Of a stretch of DNA of 64,000 bases, positions 54,342-61,696 are shown one piece after another. The DNA is from Lentzea tibetensis. GTDB taxonomy: Bacteria; Actinomycetota; Actinomycetes; Mycobacteriales; Pseudonocardiaceae. The DNA is taken from positions 227,317 through 291,316 of the forward strand of contig NZ_VOBR01000009.1 in assembly GCF_007845675.1 (NCBI RefSeq), read 5' to 3'. The position numbers were made by a program, and so were the translations under genes. The notes below the pieces were generated by a model. It ran no database searches, was not told the DNA's origin, and saw only the letters and a program-made list of their open reading frames with translations. The first letter of the stretch is position 1; each line of letters opens with the position of its first letter.

Positions 54342-55681
54342 GATGCGTTCTCCCTTGCGTAGGTGCGTTGGCGTTGTTCCCTTCGGCCCTCGGCGATGGC
54401 CAAGGCGAGTTCTCGTTCCGCGTCGTCGGCGTAGCCGGATCCGGCGTAGGCCCAGTCGTTGACGACGGTCACCGCGTCGGCGTCGAAGCCGAGGCGGTCG
54501 AGGGTTTCGGCGGCGCGGAAGGTGCGGCGTTCGCCCCGGATCTGTTTGAAGGTGGTGCTGTAGCGCTGGGACTTGCTGAGGAAGTGGCCGCGGAAGCCGA
54601 GCATGTGAGCCCACTTGCGCAGGTGCAGGTCCTCATAGAGCGGCAGGGCGCCGAGGTCCCAGGCGGTTTGGATCATGCGGCGGTGATGCTCGGAGACGGG
54701 CAGGAACTCGATGTCCAGTTCGGACCGGATCGGCCGGTCGGCGGCGTGGCTCTTGCCGGTGCCCTTGGTGGCGTACTTCGCCACGTACGCGGCGAGCCGG
54801 GATTCGCTGATCTCGCCGTCGTTGTCTTCGAGCTGGTGGGCGTTGCTGGGGCGGATGTGGCGGACGTCGACCTGCTCACCCCAGACGAGGCGAAACGGCT
54901 GCCCGTCCGGGCGGGGTACCTCGAGGGAGACCGCGCGGGCGGCGAGCTGGACGCAGTGCTCGACGAGCTCGGCCGTCGCCCATTGCGGGGTGGGGTCGTG
55001 GGCGCCGTCGGGTCCGTCGATGCGGATGACGGCGTGGAAGTGCACGAGACCGCGCCGCTGGTACTCCGCGACCTTGGCGTACGAGAGTCGGGCGTGGTGC
55101 TTGAACTCCCGTACGGGTATGCCGGCCGCGTGAGCGAGGGTGCGGCGGAGGGTTTGGGCGAAGCGGGCCCAGAGGGCGCCGACGTTGGCCTGCCACAGGA
55201 TCGAGCCGACGTAGTCGTAACCCTCAGCGTCGATCGGGGCGCTCAGGTTGGGGTCGGCGGGGCGGTGCCAGGCTCCGCAGGCGCAGGGCTGGGTCTTGCC
55301 GCGGCTGCTCTTGCGTGCGGAGTGGACCTTGCCGAAGCTCGGGGCGGTCAGCGTCGCGAACACCCTGCGCTTGTCGGACACGGTGAGCGGGACGCCTTTG
55401 GAGCCACCGGCGAGTCCGGCGTGCATGAGGTGGTAGGCGTCGGCGGCGTAGCGGTCCGAGCAGGCGGGGCAGACGGATTCGCGGCGGTTGCCGCAGGGGA
55501 CGAAGACGTCTCCGCCGTAGTGGGCGAGGACGCGTCCGGTCTGGGCGTGGTGGAGTTGCCAGGCGCCGAACAGCTTGATCGGCTGGGCGCACCCGCCCGT
55601 GCGTTCGACCTTGTCGCGCCAGTCGCGGTAGTCGGCGGCCCGCAAGCGGGCGGTGATGCGGTCCTCCAGGGTGGGCAGCAC
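54338..55681 (-). CDS. repSA: Replication initiator RepSA-like (rolling circle)
   Basis: 447 residues. Zinc-like Cys motifs near the start (PCGNRRESVCPACSDRYAADA; CACGAWH) and RRGLVHFHAVIRIDG, which carries the HUH metal motif, with LAAYVAKYATKGTGKS further on (Tyr-Lys catalytic region). The family initiates rolling-circle replication of AICEs such as pSAM2. GTG 55681 was chosen because AAAGGAGGG lies seven bases before it; ATG 55726 upstream has no site. Overlaps xis by 4 bp. Confidence 0.9.
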   Translation of the reverse strand: MLPTLEDRITARLRAADYRDWRDKVERTGGCAQPIKLFGAWQLHHAQTGRVLAHYGGDVFVPCGNRRESVCPACSDRYAADAYHLMHAGLAGGSKGVPLTVSDKRRVFATLTAPSFGKVHSARKSSRGKTQPCACGAWHRPADPNLSAPIDAEGYDYVGSILWQANVGALWARFAQTLRRTLAHAAGIPVREFKHHARLSYAKVAEYQRRGLVHFHAVIRIDGPDGAHDPTPQWATAELVEHCVQLAARAVSLEVPRPDGQPFRLVWGEQVDVRHIRPSNAHQLEDNDGEISESRLAAYVAKYATKGTGKSHAADRPIRSELDIEFLPVSEHHRRMIQTAWDLGALPLYEDLHLRKWAHMLGFRGHFLSKSQRYSTTFKQIRGERRTFRAAETLDRLGFDADAVTVVNDWAYAGSGYADDAERELALAIAEGRREQRQRTYARENAS

Positions 55682-55786
55682 CGGGTGGCCCTCCTTTCGC
55701 TTGTGGCAGAACAGGAAGCGGGGCACGGCTCAGGGGAGTGGCCGTGCCCCGCTCATGTGGGCAGCAGAGGGGATGTGCTGCCGGAG

Positions 55787-56545
55787 TCAGGTGAAGACGT
55801 GCCCGTTGCGGGCGGTGATCTCTGCGGCGATCTGAGCGGCCATATCGGGCTTCACGCGGACCACGGCCTGCACGTCGTCGACGGTCAGTTCCCGGCCCTT
55901 GGCGGCGAGCGCGGCTGCTTTGGCCTTGACCGGGGTGAGGATCGAGTCCGGTAGCCGCAGCGCGGTACCGGTCGCCAAGGCAGCGGACGGAGTCGGCACG
56001 GTGTGTGGTGCTGGGGTTGCGGATTCGGCCGGCATCGCCGGACGTGCCTGGTTGGCGTCGTGGTAGGCGCGGGTGATCGCTTCGTTGAACATCTGCTGGA
56101 TCACCGGCATGACCTCGGCGACGCCGAACACCACGATCGGCACGATGAGGTGAATGGCCAGGTTCCCCGCGTCGAACGGCTCACGCCCGGTGGCCCAGGG
56201 GGCGATGGCGGGCCAGACGTTCATCACCAGTGTGGAGGTCAGTAACACCTTCTTGAGGCGGCTGACCCACACGTCGGCGAGCGTGATCCCGCGGGACAGG
56301 ATCTCGGCTTCGAACATCAGCAGCATGATGAGGATTCCGGCGAGCATCGGTTCCGCGAGCCAGGCCGCTCACCACAGCGGGTCGTTCATGGTGCGGTGAC
56401 CGGCCAGGAAGTCCTGGACACCGCGGCCGAGCGCGAGGAAGAACCACATGCCGCGGGCGATCAGGCGGCGCTGGGACTCGATCCGGACGGCGACCATGTC
56501 CGGATCGTCGACCAGGATTCCGATCGTTTCGGACACCCCTCGCAT
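55787..56545 (-). pseudogene. Broken DUF2637/Spd-type membrane protein of the element
   Basis: A frame open from about 56545 encodes QRRLIARGMWFFLALGRG, then stops at an in-frame TGA (56371-56369). It continues in the same frame with AAWLAEPMLAGILIMLLMFE and on to 55787, giving three to four membrane helices and a helical tail. The stop follows TGG, and a Trp codon at that place (TGG to TGA) is the likely ancestral state. The intact family (DUF2637, called SpdB-like in AICEs) takes part in intramycelial spread. The 5' end abuts the Nudix fragment on the other strand and may also be lost. Confidence 0.8.
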
Positions 56546-56843
56546 GGCGGCCGGGGCGCTGTTCGTCGACGGTGACCGAGTCCTGCTGGTGCGGAAGACC
56601 TACGGCGAACGCTGGGATCTCCCAGGAGGCTACGTCGACTGCGGTCCCCTCGGTGATGACGCGCAGAGCATCCAACTCGACCGCCAGGAGCTCGATCAGT
56701 GGGAGTGGGTTCCGGTCGACGAGCTTGCCGAGCGCACGATCCCGCGACTGGCGCGACGAATCCAGCACGCGTACGAAGCCTACGGTTCAGGCACGGTCGC
56801 GTATCTCGAGCACGGCGCTTCCCCGACGTCAGCGGGGCGCTAG
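56544..56843 (+). pseudogene. Nudix hydrolase remnant lacking its catalytic helix
   Basis: 99 residues. MAAGALFVDGDRVLLVRKTY to WDLPGGYVDCG matches the start of a Nudix domain up to the Gly of the Nudix box. The REUxEExGU helix is absent: the sequence jumps to PLGDDAQSIQLDRQELDQWEWVPVDEL, the usual C-terminal part. About 50-60 residues have been deleted in frame, so it cannot hydrolyse. pSAM2 carries a Nudix protein (Pif) involved in transfer immunity; this fits as its relic. Confidence 0.78.
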
Positions 56844-56938
56844 ACAGAGTGCAGCTGCTCCAGTCGCGACGAGGTGACCCATCGGGCGGCCAGCGCCAAG
56901 CCTTCGATCGTGCATAGGCGCTAGCCGCCCACCTCACG

Positions 56939-57256
56939 TCAGCCTTCGTACCGCAGCCAGCGCAACTTGCGGGTCACGATATAGCCGACGCCATCGCTGG
57001 CACAGGAGCAGTTGACCGGCGTCCAGTGCAAGTCACCTCCATGTGAGCCGAAACACGACCGAACTTCCTCGCCCGCGTACTTGGTCTTACGGACGACAGA
57101 ATCTTCGGACGGGTTCTCTCGAACATAGGCGTTCTCGGTGACGACGAATACGTCACAACCTGCTGCACTGGCTGGCGAGGCGCCGATAGCGAACAGCGCC
57201 GAAATTGCTCCCGTTGTCAGCGCCGTGGCGGTGACTAACCGGACCAGCTTGTTCAT
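56939..57256 (-). CDS. Small secreted SH3-like protein
   Basis: 105 residues. A signal peptide (MNKLVRLVTATALTTGAISA to ASA) is followed by a ~75-residue domain: VVTENAYVRENPSEDSVVRK resembles the start of bacterial SH3b domains, and four Cys (positions in CDVF, SCFG, NCSC) suggest two disulfides. ATG 57256 with AGGAG upstream. Such proteins are common in Streptomyces and allies; role unknown. It is within the integrative element and probably cargo. The GC content is lower than in the flanking chromosome. Confidence 0.78.
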   Translation of the reverse strand: MNKLVRLVTATALTTGAISALFAIGASPASAAGCDVFVVTENAYVRENPSEDSVVRKTKYAGEEVRSCFGSHGGDLHWTPVNCSCASDGVGYIVTRKLRWLRYEG

Positions 57257-57733
57257 GGGGCTCCTGTCGTTGAGCGTGATGTTGCCCGTGAACGATACCG
57301 GTTGGATCAACCTTCATGACACCGGAGTCGGTTGCACACTTCCCATGTCCGCCAGACATGAAACGTTTTCACATTACTCGTTGACGCGCTGTGCGGGATT
57401 TTCGACTTTATGGGTTGCCCTGCTCACCCCATGCCCGTATCCCTCGCTGGACACACTCACCTGACGAGAAGGCGTAGCAACAGCTGCCGTGTTCAGAGTT
57501 TCTTTCTTCATCAAGGCGGCCCCTGCGGGGCCGCGCACCGCTGTGCTTGAGCCCGCTTCGACAAGGGCCAGGGACCCGGCTCCGCCACCCTGGCCCGCCG
57601 GCGGGCGGAGGCGCGATCAGCTTCGGTAATCGCCGCAGTGAAGATCCCTGAGCCGAGGTCCCGACCACCCAATAGGTGCATCCCTGTCGAGCCTGCGGTC
57701 CAGCCTTACGCTGGCCACTGCGACAATCCAGCA
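57257..57733. other. Non-coding, structure-rich stretch of the element
   Basis: About 475 bp with no supported gene. It contains an inverted repeat TGAAA-CGT-TTTCA (57359-57371), a hairpin GCGGCCCC-TGC-GGGGCCGC (57516-57534) and a 14-bp palindrome GCCCGCCGGCGGGC (57593-57606). Structure-rich DNA could be an origin or transfer locus of the element; this is a guess from its position. Confidence 0.4.
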
Positions 57734-58424
57734 ATGGTGATCGACTGGTCGTCTCCTCGGTGGGTACCCGTAGGACTTCTGCTCGGCATACTGGGGATTG
57801 TTCGCGTGGTGGTTCGCGCGCGGGTCCAGGTTGTACGTTACGGCAGCAGGGACCACAATAACGCCCGGTTCCAAGCACAATAAGATTGACATGCTTTACG
57901 ATGGTACTCCAATTGAGCGAATAACCCAAAGCACAGTATGGATCTGGCTTGGAGGGCGCAGTGTAATCAAGGGGAGCGATATCCTCCCTACGGATCGAAT
58001 AGTTCTAAACATACGCGACTGTGCACACTTGCTGGATATCGCAGTCGCACGTCAGACGAAAGCCACAAACAACGTTCGACTAACACGATTGGAGGATGAA
58101 CCGTCCTCGATATGGTCCAGCACCCAACCAACCGTACGGGTAGCGATTGATTTTGACTATCTTCACCCAAGGCAAGGGTTTGCGATCGATATCTACCATA
58201 CCGCATCCACCCCGGAAGCCGTTGAAGTATGCGGCACAGTTATGGGAATACCGAAGGACTTCAAGCAGATTCGCGCAGGATCACGCATGGCTCTGACCAT
58301 TGGCCCGTTGAGCATCGGTGCGATGACGATACCCAGCAGTCGCATACCGCTACATCTCCGCTATGGAGATGAGCGATTCGTGACAGCAATCCAGAGATCA
58401 GTTCAAGCCTTGTCGCGCCCATAG
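57734..58424 (+). pseudogene. Lower-GC cargo gene with a frameshift after its membrane helix
   Basis: From ATG 57734 the frame gives MVIDWSSPRWVPVGLLLGIL, a membrane helix, then drifts into a poor sequence. Another frame entering near 57798 continues the helix as FAWWFARGSRLYVTAAGTTI and stays open for 208 codons to 58424. Joined, they form a single ~229-residue protein with one N-terminal helix and a beta-rich cytoplasmic domain (IDMLYDGTPIERITQSTVWI). A one-base indel near 57795 explains this. The body is clearly AT-richer than all neighbours, suggesting recent transfer. Family not named with confidence. It could instead start at TTG 57798 and be intact. Confidence 0.65.
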
Positions 58425-58794
58425 CGGATCTCCTGAGTGGCTAACGTATGTGGGCGGCCTACACCGCCGGGGACGACAGGGGCGCGCAGTGTGTCCGGCC
58501 GCCCCTCCAACCTCAAGGGTGCTTCGCATCGCTGCGCGACGACCCTCGGCCACCCTTGACCTTGGAGCCTCTGCGACCTACCAGCAGGAGTGGGGCAGGC
58601 GGGGCCTGCCGAGAGTGCGCGCGCCCCTGCCGTCCCCTCCCAGCGTGGTCAAGATCAAAGCCACACTTAACCCGCCACAAACGACCGCAGATGACAGCGC
58701 CAGATCATCCACAGTGGTCATTCGCTTTCGCGATCGTCGCTGCTAACGGCCGTCCATGCCACACAACGAGCAGCGACGAGAGGTGTGGATTCCC
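58425..58794. other. Non-coding end of the element with inverted repeats
   Basis: About 370 bp without a supported gene. An imperfect inverted repeat (CTCCAACCTCAAGGGTG at 58505-58521 with 58551-58567, 15 of 17 pairs) stands out. Confidence 0.4.
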
Positions 58795-58828
58795 AATCCC
58801 GAGGTCGCAGGTTCGAATCCTGCCGGGG
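58795..58828 (+). repeat. Integration site repeat (distal copy)
   Basis: Exact 34-bp copy of tRNA-Arg positions 52910-52943, the right boundary of the element. The preceding bases (GGATTCCC) resemble but do not match the tRNA anticodon arm. Confidence 0.92.
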
Positions 58829-58847
58829 CACCGCAGTTCAGATCGAT

Positions 58848-58881
58848 TCAGGAGGATTCGAGGCACCTCGAATCCTCCTGA
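58848..58881. terminator. Perfect 16-bp hairpin just outside the distal repeat
   Basis: TCAGGAGGATTCGAGG (58848-58863) and its exact complement (58866-58881) with a two-base centre. Located 19 bp beyond the distal repeat. Before insertion it would have lain 20 bp after the tRNA and served as its terminator. Confidence 0.7.
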
Positions 58882-59065
58882 TCCCGCGGTCAGCGTGGCA
58901 GCAATGTGGCAGTTTGCGGGCCACAGTGGACCGTCACTCCAGCCGCATGAACACCACGAGTCACGCGGCGGTCGAATTCTCGACACTGTGAGTGCATGCA
59001 GCACTACGCAACGTCACGCGCGCGCACTTCGTTCAACTACCATCAACGCCCGGCTGCATGCCGTC

Positions 59066-59161
59066 ATGGCTCAGATCGACGACACCGAGGCGAGCCAGGT
59101 CGCCGCACTGACTGGCCTCTCGCCCGAGCGCAGCGCCGAACTGGGCGGAGTACCCGAGTAA
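59066..59161 (+). CDS. Tiny hypothetical open frame
   Basis: 31 residues, MAQIDDTEASQVAALTGLSP and on; helical, coding-like composition, no ribosome site. The frame is open upstream, so this may be the tail of a decayed gene. No family recognised. Confidence 0.3.
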   Translation: MAQIDDTEASQVAALTGLSPERSAELGGVPE

Positions 59162-59164
59162 CCG

Positions 59165-59338
59165 ATGGCCGTACGACCCGCACTGCGATGCCTGACCCAC
59201 GACCTCGCACTGCTCATCCCCACGGCCGACGTCGCGCTCGATGAGATCGAACACCCGCTGCTCGCCAAGGCTCCGTTCAATTCAGTGAACCTGCTGGGCT
59301 GCGCGAACGCATCCTGCGATCCCGTGTACGTCTGGTGA
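59165..59338 (+). CDS. Small hypothetical open frame
   Basis: 57 residues, MAVRPALRCLTHDLALLIPT then ADVALDEIEHPLLAKAP and a Cys-containing end (GCANASCDPVYVW). It follows the previous tiny frame by three bases. The two may be pieces of one older gene or a small pair. No recognised family; low confidence. Confidence 0.3.
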   Translation: MAVRPALRCLTHDLALLIPTADVALDEIEHPLLAKAPFNSVNLLGCANASCDPVYVW

Positions 59339-59638
59339 AGCAAGTCTGTCGTGCGATTGGTCATCCATAGTGGACTCAACGAAAGCCGCGGATTCGCGGT
59401 CGCCTGGGCGCTTCAGCCATCTCGGCGTGGCCCGGTTGGAGCCACGCGGAGGATTGACGACCCGGTTGAACAGGGAAGACGTCCTGACGCTCTCCGTCGA
59501 AGACCGGGCACGATGACACGTTCTTCCCGAACTGCAACCAGGCCGCAACCGGGCTCGCATCCCACCGAGTACACCGTGGGATCACCTGCCCGACGCCGGA
59601 CTTGGTCCGGCGAACGACTCGACTGACTGGAGCGCCGG
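59339..59638. other. Intergenic region before the TadE-like genes
   Basis: 300 bp with no supported gene. Must hold the promoter of the pilus-like operon; TTGACG (59455-59460) is a possible -35 but no partner was found. GGAGC upstream of ATG 59639 is the ribosome site. Confidence 0.35.
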
Positions 59639-60064
59639 ATGGTTCGGTTGTCGCCGTCTGATCGCGGTGCGGCCGCGGTGGAGTTCGCTTTGGTGGTACC
59701 GGTTCTGGTCGCGTTCCTGCTCGGCATCGTCGAGCTCGCCCGTGTCTTCATGGCTGACCAGGACGTCGCCACGGCCAGCCGTGAGGGTGCTCGCTACGCG
59801 CTGAGCGCCAAGCGCTTCGGGGACTGCGCGGGCGTTCGTGCCGCCGCAACGAGACTGGCCGCTCGCTCAGGTGGGTCGGAACTCACCGTGACGATCGACT
59901 ACGACCACGGGCCCGGCACGGCGACGTACGCGTCGTGCCCCGTGCAGACGGTGGGTTCCGCCGACCGGATCGTCATCACGGTGTCCGGCACCGTCAGCCC
60001 CATCGTTCCGTTGTTCGATCCGGTCACCGTCAGCTCGACAACACGACGTTCGGTGGGCGCGTGA
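59639..60064 (+). CDS. TadE-like pilus assembly protein
   Basis: 141 residues. RGAAAVEFALVVPVLVAFLLGIVELARV is the TadE signature: one N-terminal membrane helix with Glu15 after the prepilin-like cut site. A small extracellular domain with a Cys pair follows. TadE proteins are minor pseudopilins of Flp/Tad pili. ATG 59639, GGAGC upstream. Its stop overlaps the next gene as GTGA. No tadA-C or prepilin peptidase is seen in the window. Confidence 0.88.
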   Translation: MVRLSPSDRGAAAVEFALVVPVLVAFLLGIVELARVFMADQDVATASREGARYALSAKRFGDCAGVRAAATRLAARSGGSELTVTIDYDHGPGTATYASCPVQTVGSADRIVITVSGTVSPIVPLFDPVTVSSTTRRSVGA

Positions 60065-60435
60065 AAAGCGACCGGGGGGCGATGGCGGTCGAGCTCGCCC
60101 TGCTGCTGCCTGTGCTGTTGGTCGTTCTCGCGGGGGTGGTCGACCTCGGCGACGTCCTGCGCGTCCAGGTGCTGCTCCAGGACGCCGCGCAGGACGGCGT
60201 CAGCTATGCCGTCCGCCATCCGGGTGACCCGGCGCAAACACGTCAACGGGTCCTCGCGGCGAACACCGAGTTGGCCATGGACGCCGTGGTCGACTGCTCG
60301 GCCGGCCCCGTCGTGCGGGTCCGGGTCACCCACTCACACGACTGGCTCACCGGTCTGCTGTTCACCCAGCCCTTGGGGATGACAGCCGAGGTGCACGGAG
60401 ACGTCCTGTCCACGAACAGTTGCGTGAGCGGCTGA
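60061..60435 (+). CDS. Second TadE-like protein
   Basis: 124 residues. SDRGAMAVELALLLPVLLVV is the TadE-type helix with the conserved Glu. Extracellular domain of ~90 residues, two Cys. GTG 60061 overlaps the first TadE gene and the stop overlaps the TadG gene (TGATG), so the trio is translated together. Probably a second minor pseudopilin. Confidence 0.88.
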   Translation: MKSDRGAMAVELALLLPVLLVVLAGVVDLGDVLRVQVLLQDAAQDGVSYAVRHPGDPAQTRQRVLAANTELAMDAVVDCSAGPVVRVRVTHSHDWLTGLLFTQPLGMTAEVHGDVLSTNSCVSG

Positions 60436-61568
60436 TGACCGGCCGGGACAACGGCGCCGTCGCGACCATCGTCGCCCTGTGCGTCGCCTTCGTGTTCATT
60501 CCACTGCTCGCGGTCACCGTGGACGTCGGCCGCGTCCTCGTCTCGCGCAGCGCCGTGCAGAACGCGGCCGACCACGCGGCGATGGCGGCGGCGTGGGCAT
60601 CATGCGACGGCGAGGACCCCGTCGCCGCCGCGACGGCATCCGCCGGCCGCAACGGCTTCTCCGATGACGAAGTCGAGGTCGTCGACCGCGGCCAGGGCAG
60701 CCTGGGTGTGGTGGTGAGTCACGGTGTCGACGGTGTCTTCTCCCCTGTCGTCGGCGTGGAGACGGTGCCGGTGTCGGCGCGGGCCGCCGCGAGCTGCTCG
60801 AGCGAGCCGATCACCGCACCCGTCATCTACGCGCACAGCACGTGCCAGGAATCGCTCGCATGGGCGGGCAACGAGAACCACGTGAGCGGTGCCGTTCACA
60901 CCAACGGACGACTGGCGGTCACCGGCAACCTCAACGTCCAGTCCGGTACGGCGACCTACTCGGGATCGATCTACTCGGCGGGCAACCAGAACACGTGGAG
61001 CCCGGCGACGCCGTCCCAGGTGCCCGCCCGCACCTGGCCGCTCACGCTCGACGTCAACGACTTCGACAACGGTGGCCGCTACACCACCAGGCCCGACTAC
61101 GTGTCCGCGCCCGGCACCACGACGATCAGCGCGCAATGGTTGCGGCAGAAGGGGCATCTCATCGGCACCGCGCTCGCGCCGAAGATCTACTACACCGATG
61201 GGAGGGTCGACATCTCCGACATCGGGATCACCGGGACCGCGACGTTCGTCGCGCGCGGTGACATCACCTTCAGCGGTGTCAACATCAGCGTGCAGCCGCA
61301 CTTCGCCAACATCTCCGCCTTCAGCGCCAAGGGGACGGGCGGTTGCGGCACGGACGGCGTCAGGCTGATCGGCAACTACGTCAGTCTGGCAGGCATCGTC
61401 CACGCACCGCGCGGCAACGTCTACCTGGCCGGCAACTACAACAGGATCGACGGCACCGTCATCGCGAACCAGATCACCTTGTACGGCAACAGGCTGACCA
61501 TCAACACCGGCGTGGGTGCGACCATCCCGGGCACCCCGCGCATCGCACTGGACGCCTGGGACGACTGA
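60435..61568 (+). CDS. TadG-like protein with beta-helix-like C-terminus
   Basis: 377 residues. N-terminal GAVATIVALCVAFVFIPLLAVTVDVGRV followed by VSRSAVQNAADHAAMAAAW is the TadG/RcpC-like (Flp pilus, vWA-like) start. The remaining ~280 residues alternate short strands and Gly/Asn turns (VSGAVHTNGRLAVTGNLNVQ, SLAGIVHAPRGNVYLAGNYN), like a right-handed beta-helix. A vWA domain, usual in TadG, is absent. ATG 60435 overlaps the previous stop. Exported to the outer face of the membrane. Confidence 0.82.
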   Translation: MTGRDNGAVATIVALCVAFVFIPLLAVTVDVGRVLVSRSAVQNAADHAAMAAAWASCDGEDPVAAATASAGRNGFSDDEVEVVDRGQGSLGVVVSHGVDGVFSPVVGVETVPVSARAAASCSSEPITAPVIYAHSTCQESLAWAGNENHVSGAVHTNGRLAVTGNLNVQSGTATYSGSIYSAGNQNTWSPATPSQVPARTWPLTLDVNDFDNGGRYTTRPDYVSAPGTTTISAQWLRQKGHLIGTALAPKIYYTDGRVDISDIGITGTATFVARGDITFSGVNISVQPHFANISAFSAKGTGGCGTDGVRLIGNYVSLAGIVHAPRGNVYLAGNYNRIDGTVIANQITLYGNRLTINTGVGATIPGTPRIALDAWDD

Positions 61569-61696
61569 CGTGATCTGAAACCGTCGCTCGGAGGTCTGCA
61601 ACCGAGTTGCACCCGACCTGCAACCGACAGCTACCGGCGTTCACCGCCACACTGGTCGAGCCTGGTGATCTCAACCGCTGCAGAGGGGAGATCCCA

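Larger units (their letters stand above)
52910..58828. mobile_element. Decaying pSAM2-type integrative element (AICE) in tRNA-Arg
   Basis: About 5.9 kb between two 34-bp direct repeats, the first within the tRNA-Arg 3' half. Gene order repSA-xis-int on the minus strand, directly next to the tRNA, is that of pSAM2. A broken DUF2637/Spd-type gene and a Nudix fragment (pSAM2 Pif is a Nudix protein) follow. The FtsK-like TraSA translocase, KorSA and Pra regulators are missing, so the element cannot transfer by itself. Cargo includes a secreted small protein and a lower-GC frameshifted gene. Excision may still be possible since int and xis are intact. Confidence 0.85.

Noticed and set aside
58741-58831. 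Possible second tRNA gene at the distal repeat
   Set aside because: Only the 3' half matches; no D-arm or 5' acceptor can be drawn upstream. It is an attachment-site copy.
58705-59004. Reverse-strand frame containing PGRIRTCDLG
   Set aside because: This peptide is a known artefact of translating tRNA 3' ends; it is not a gene.
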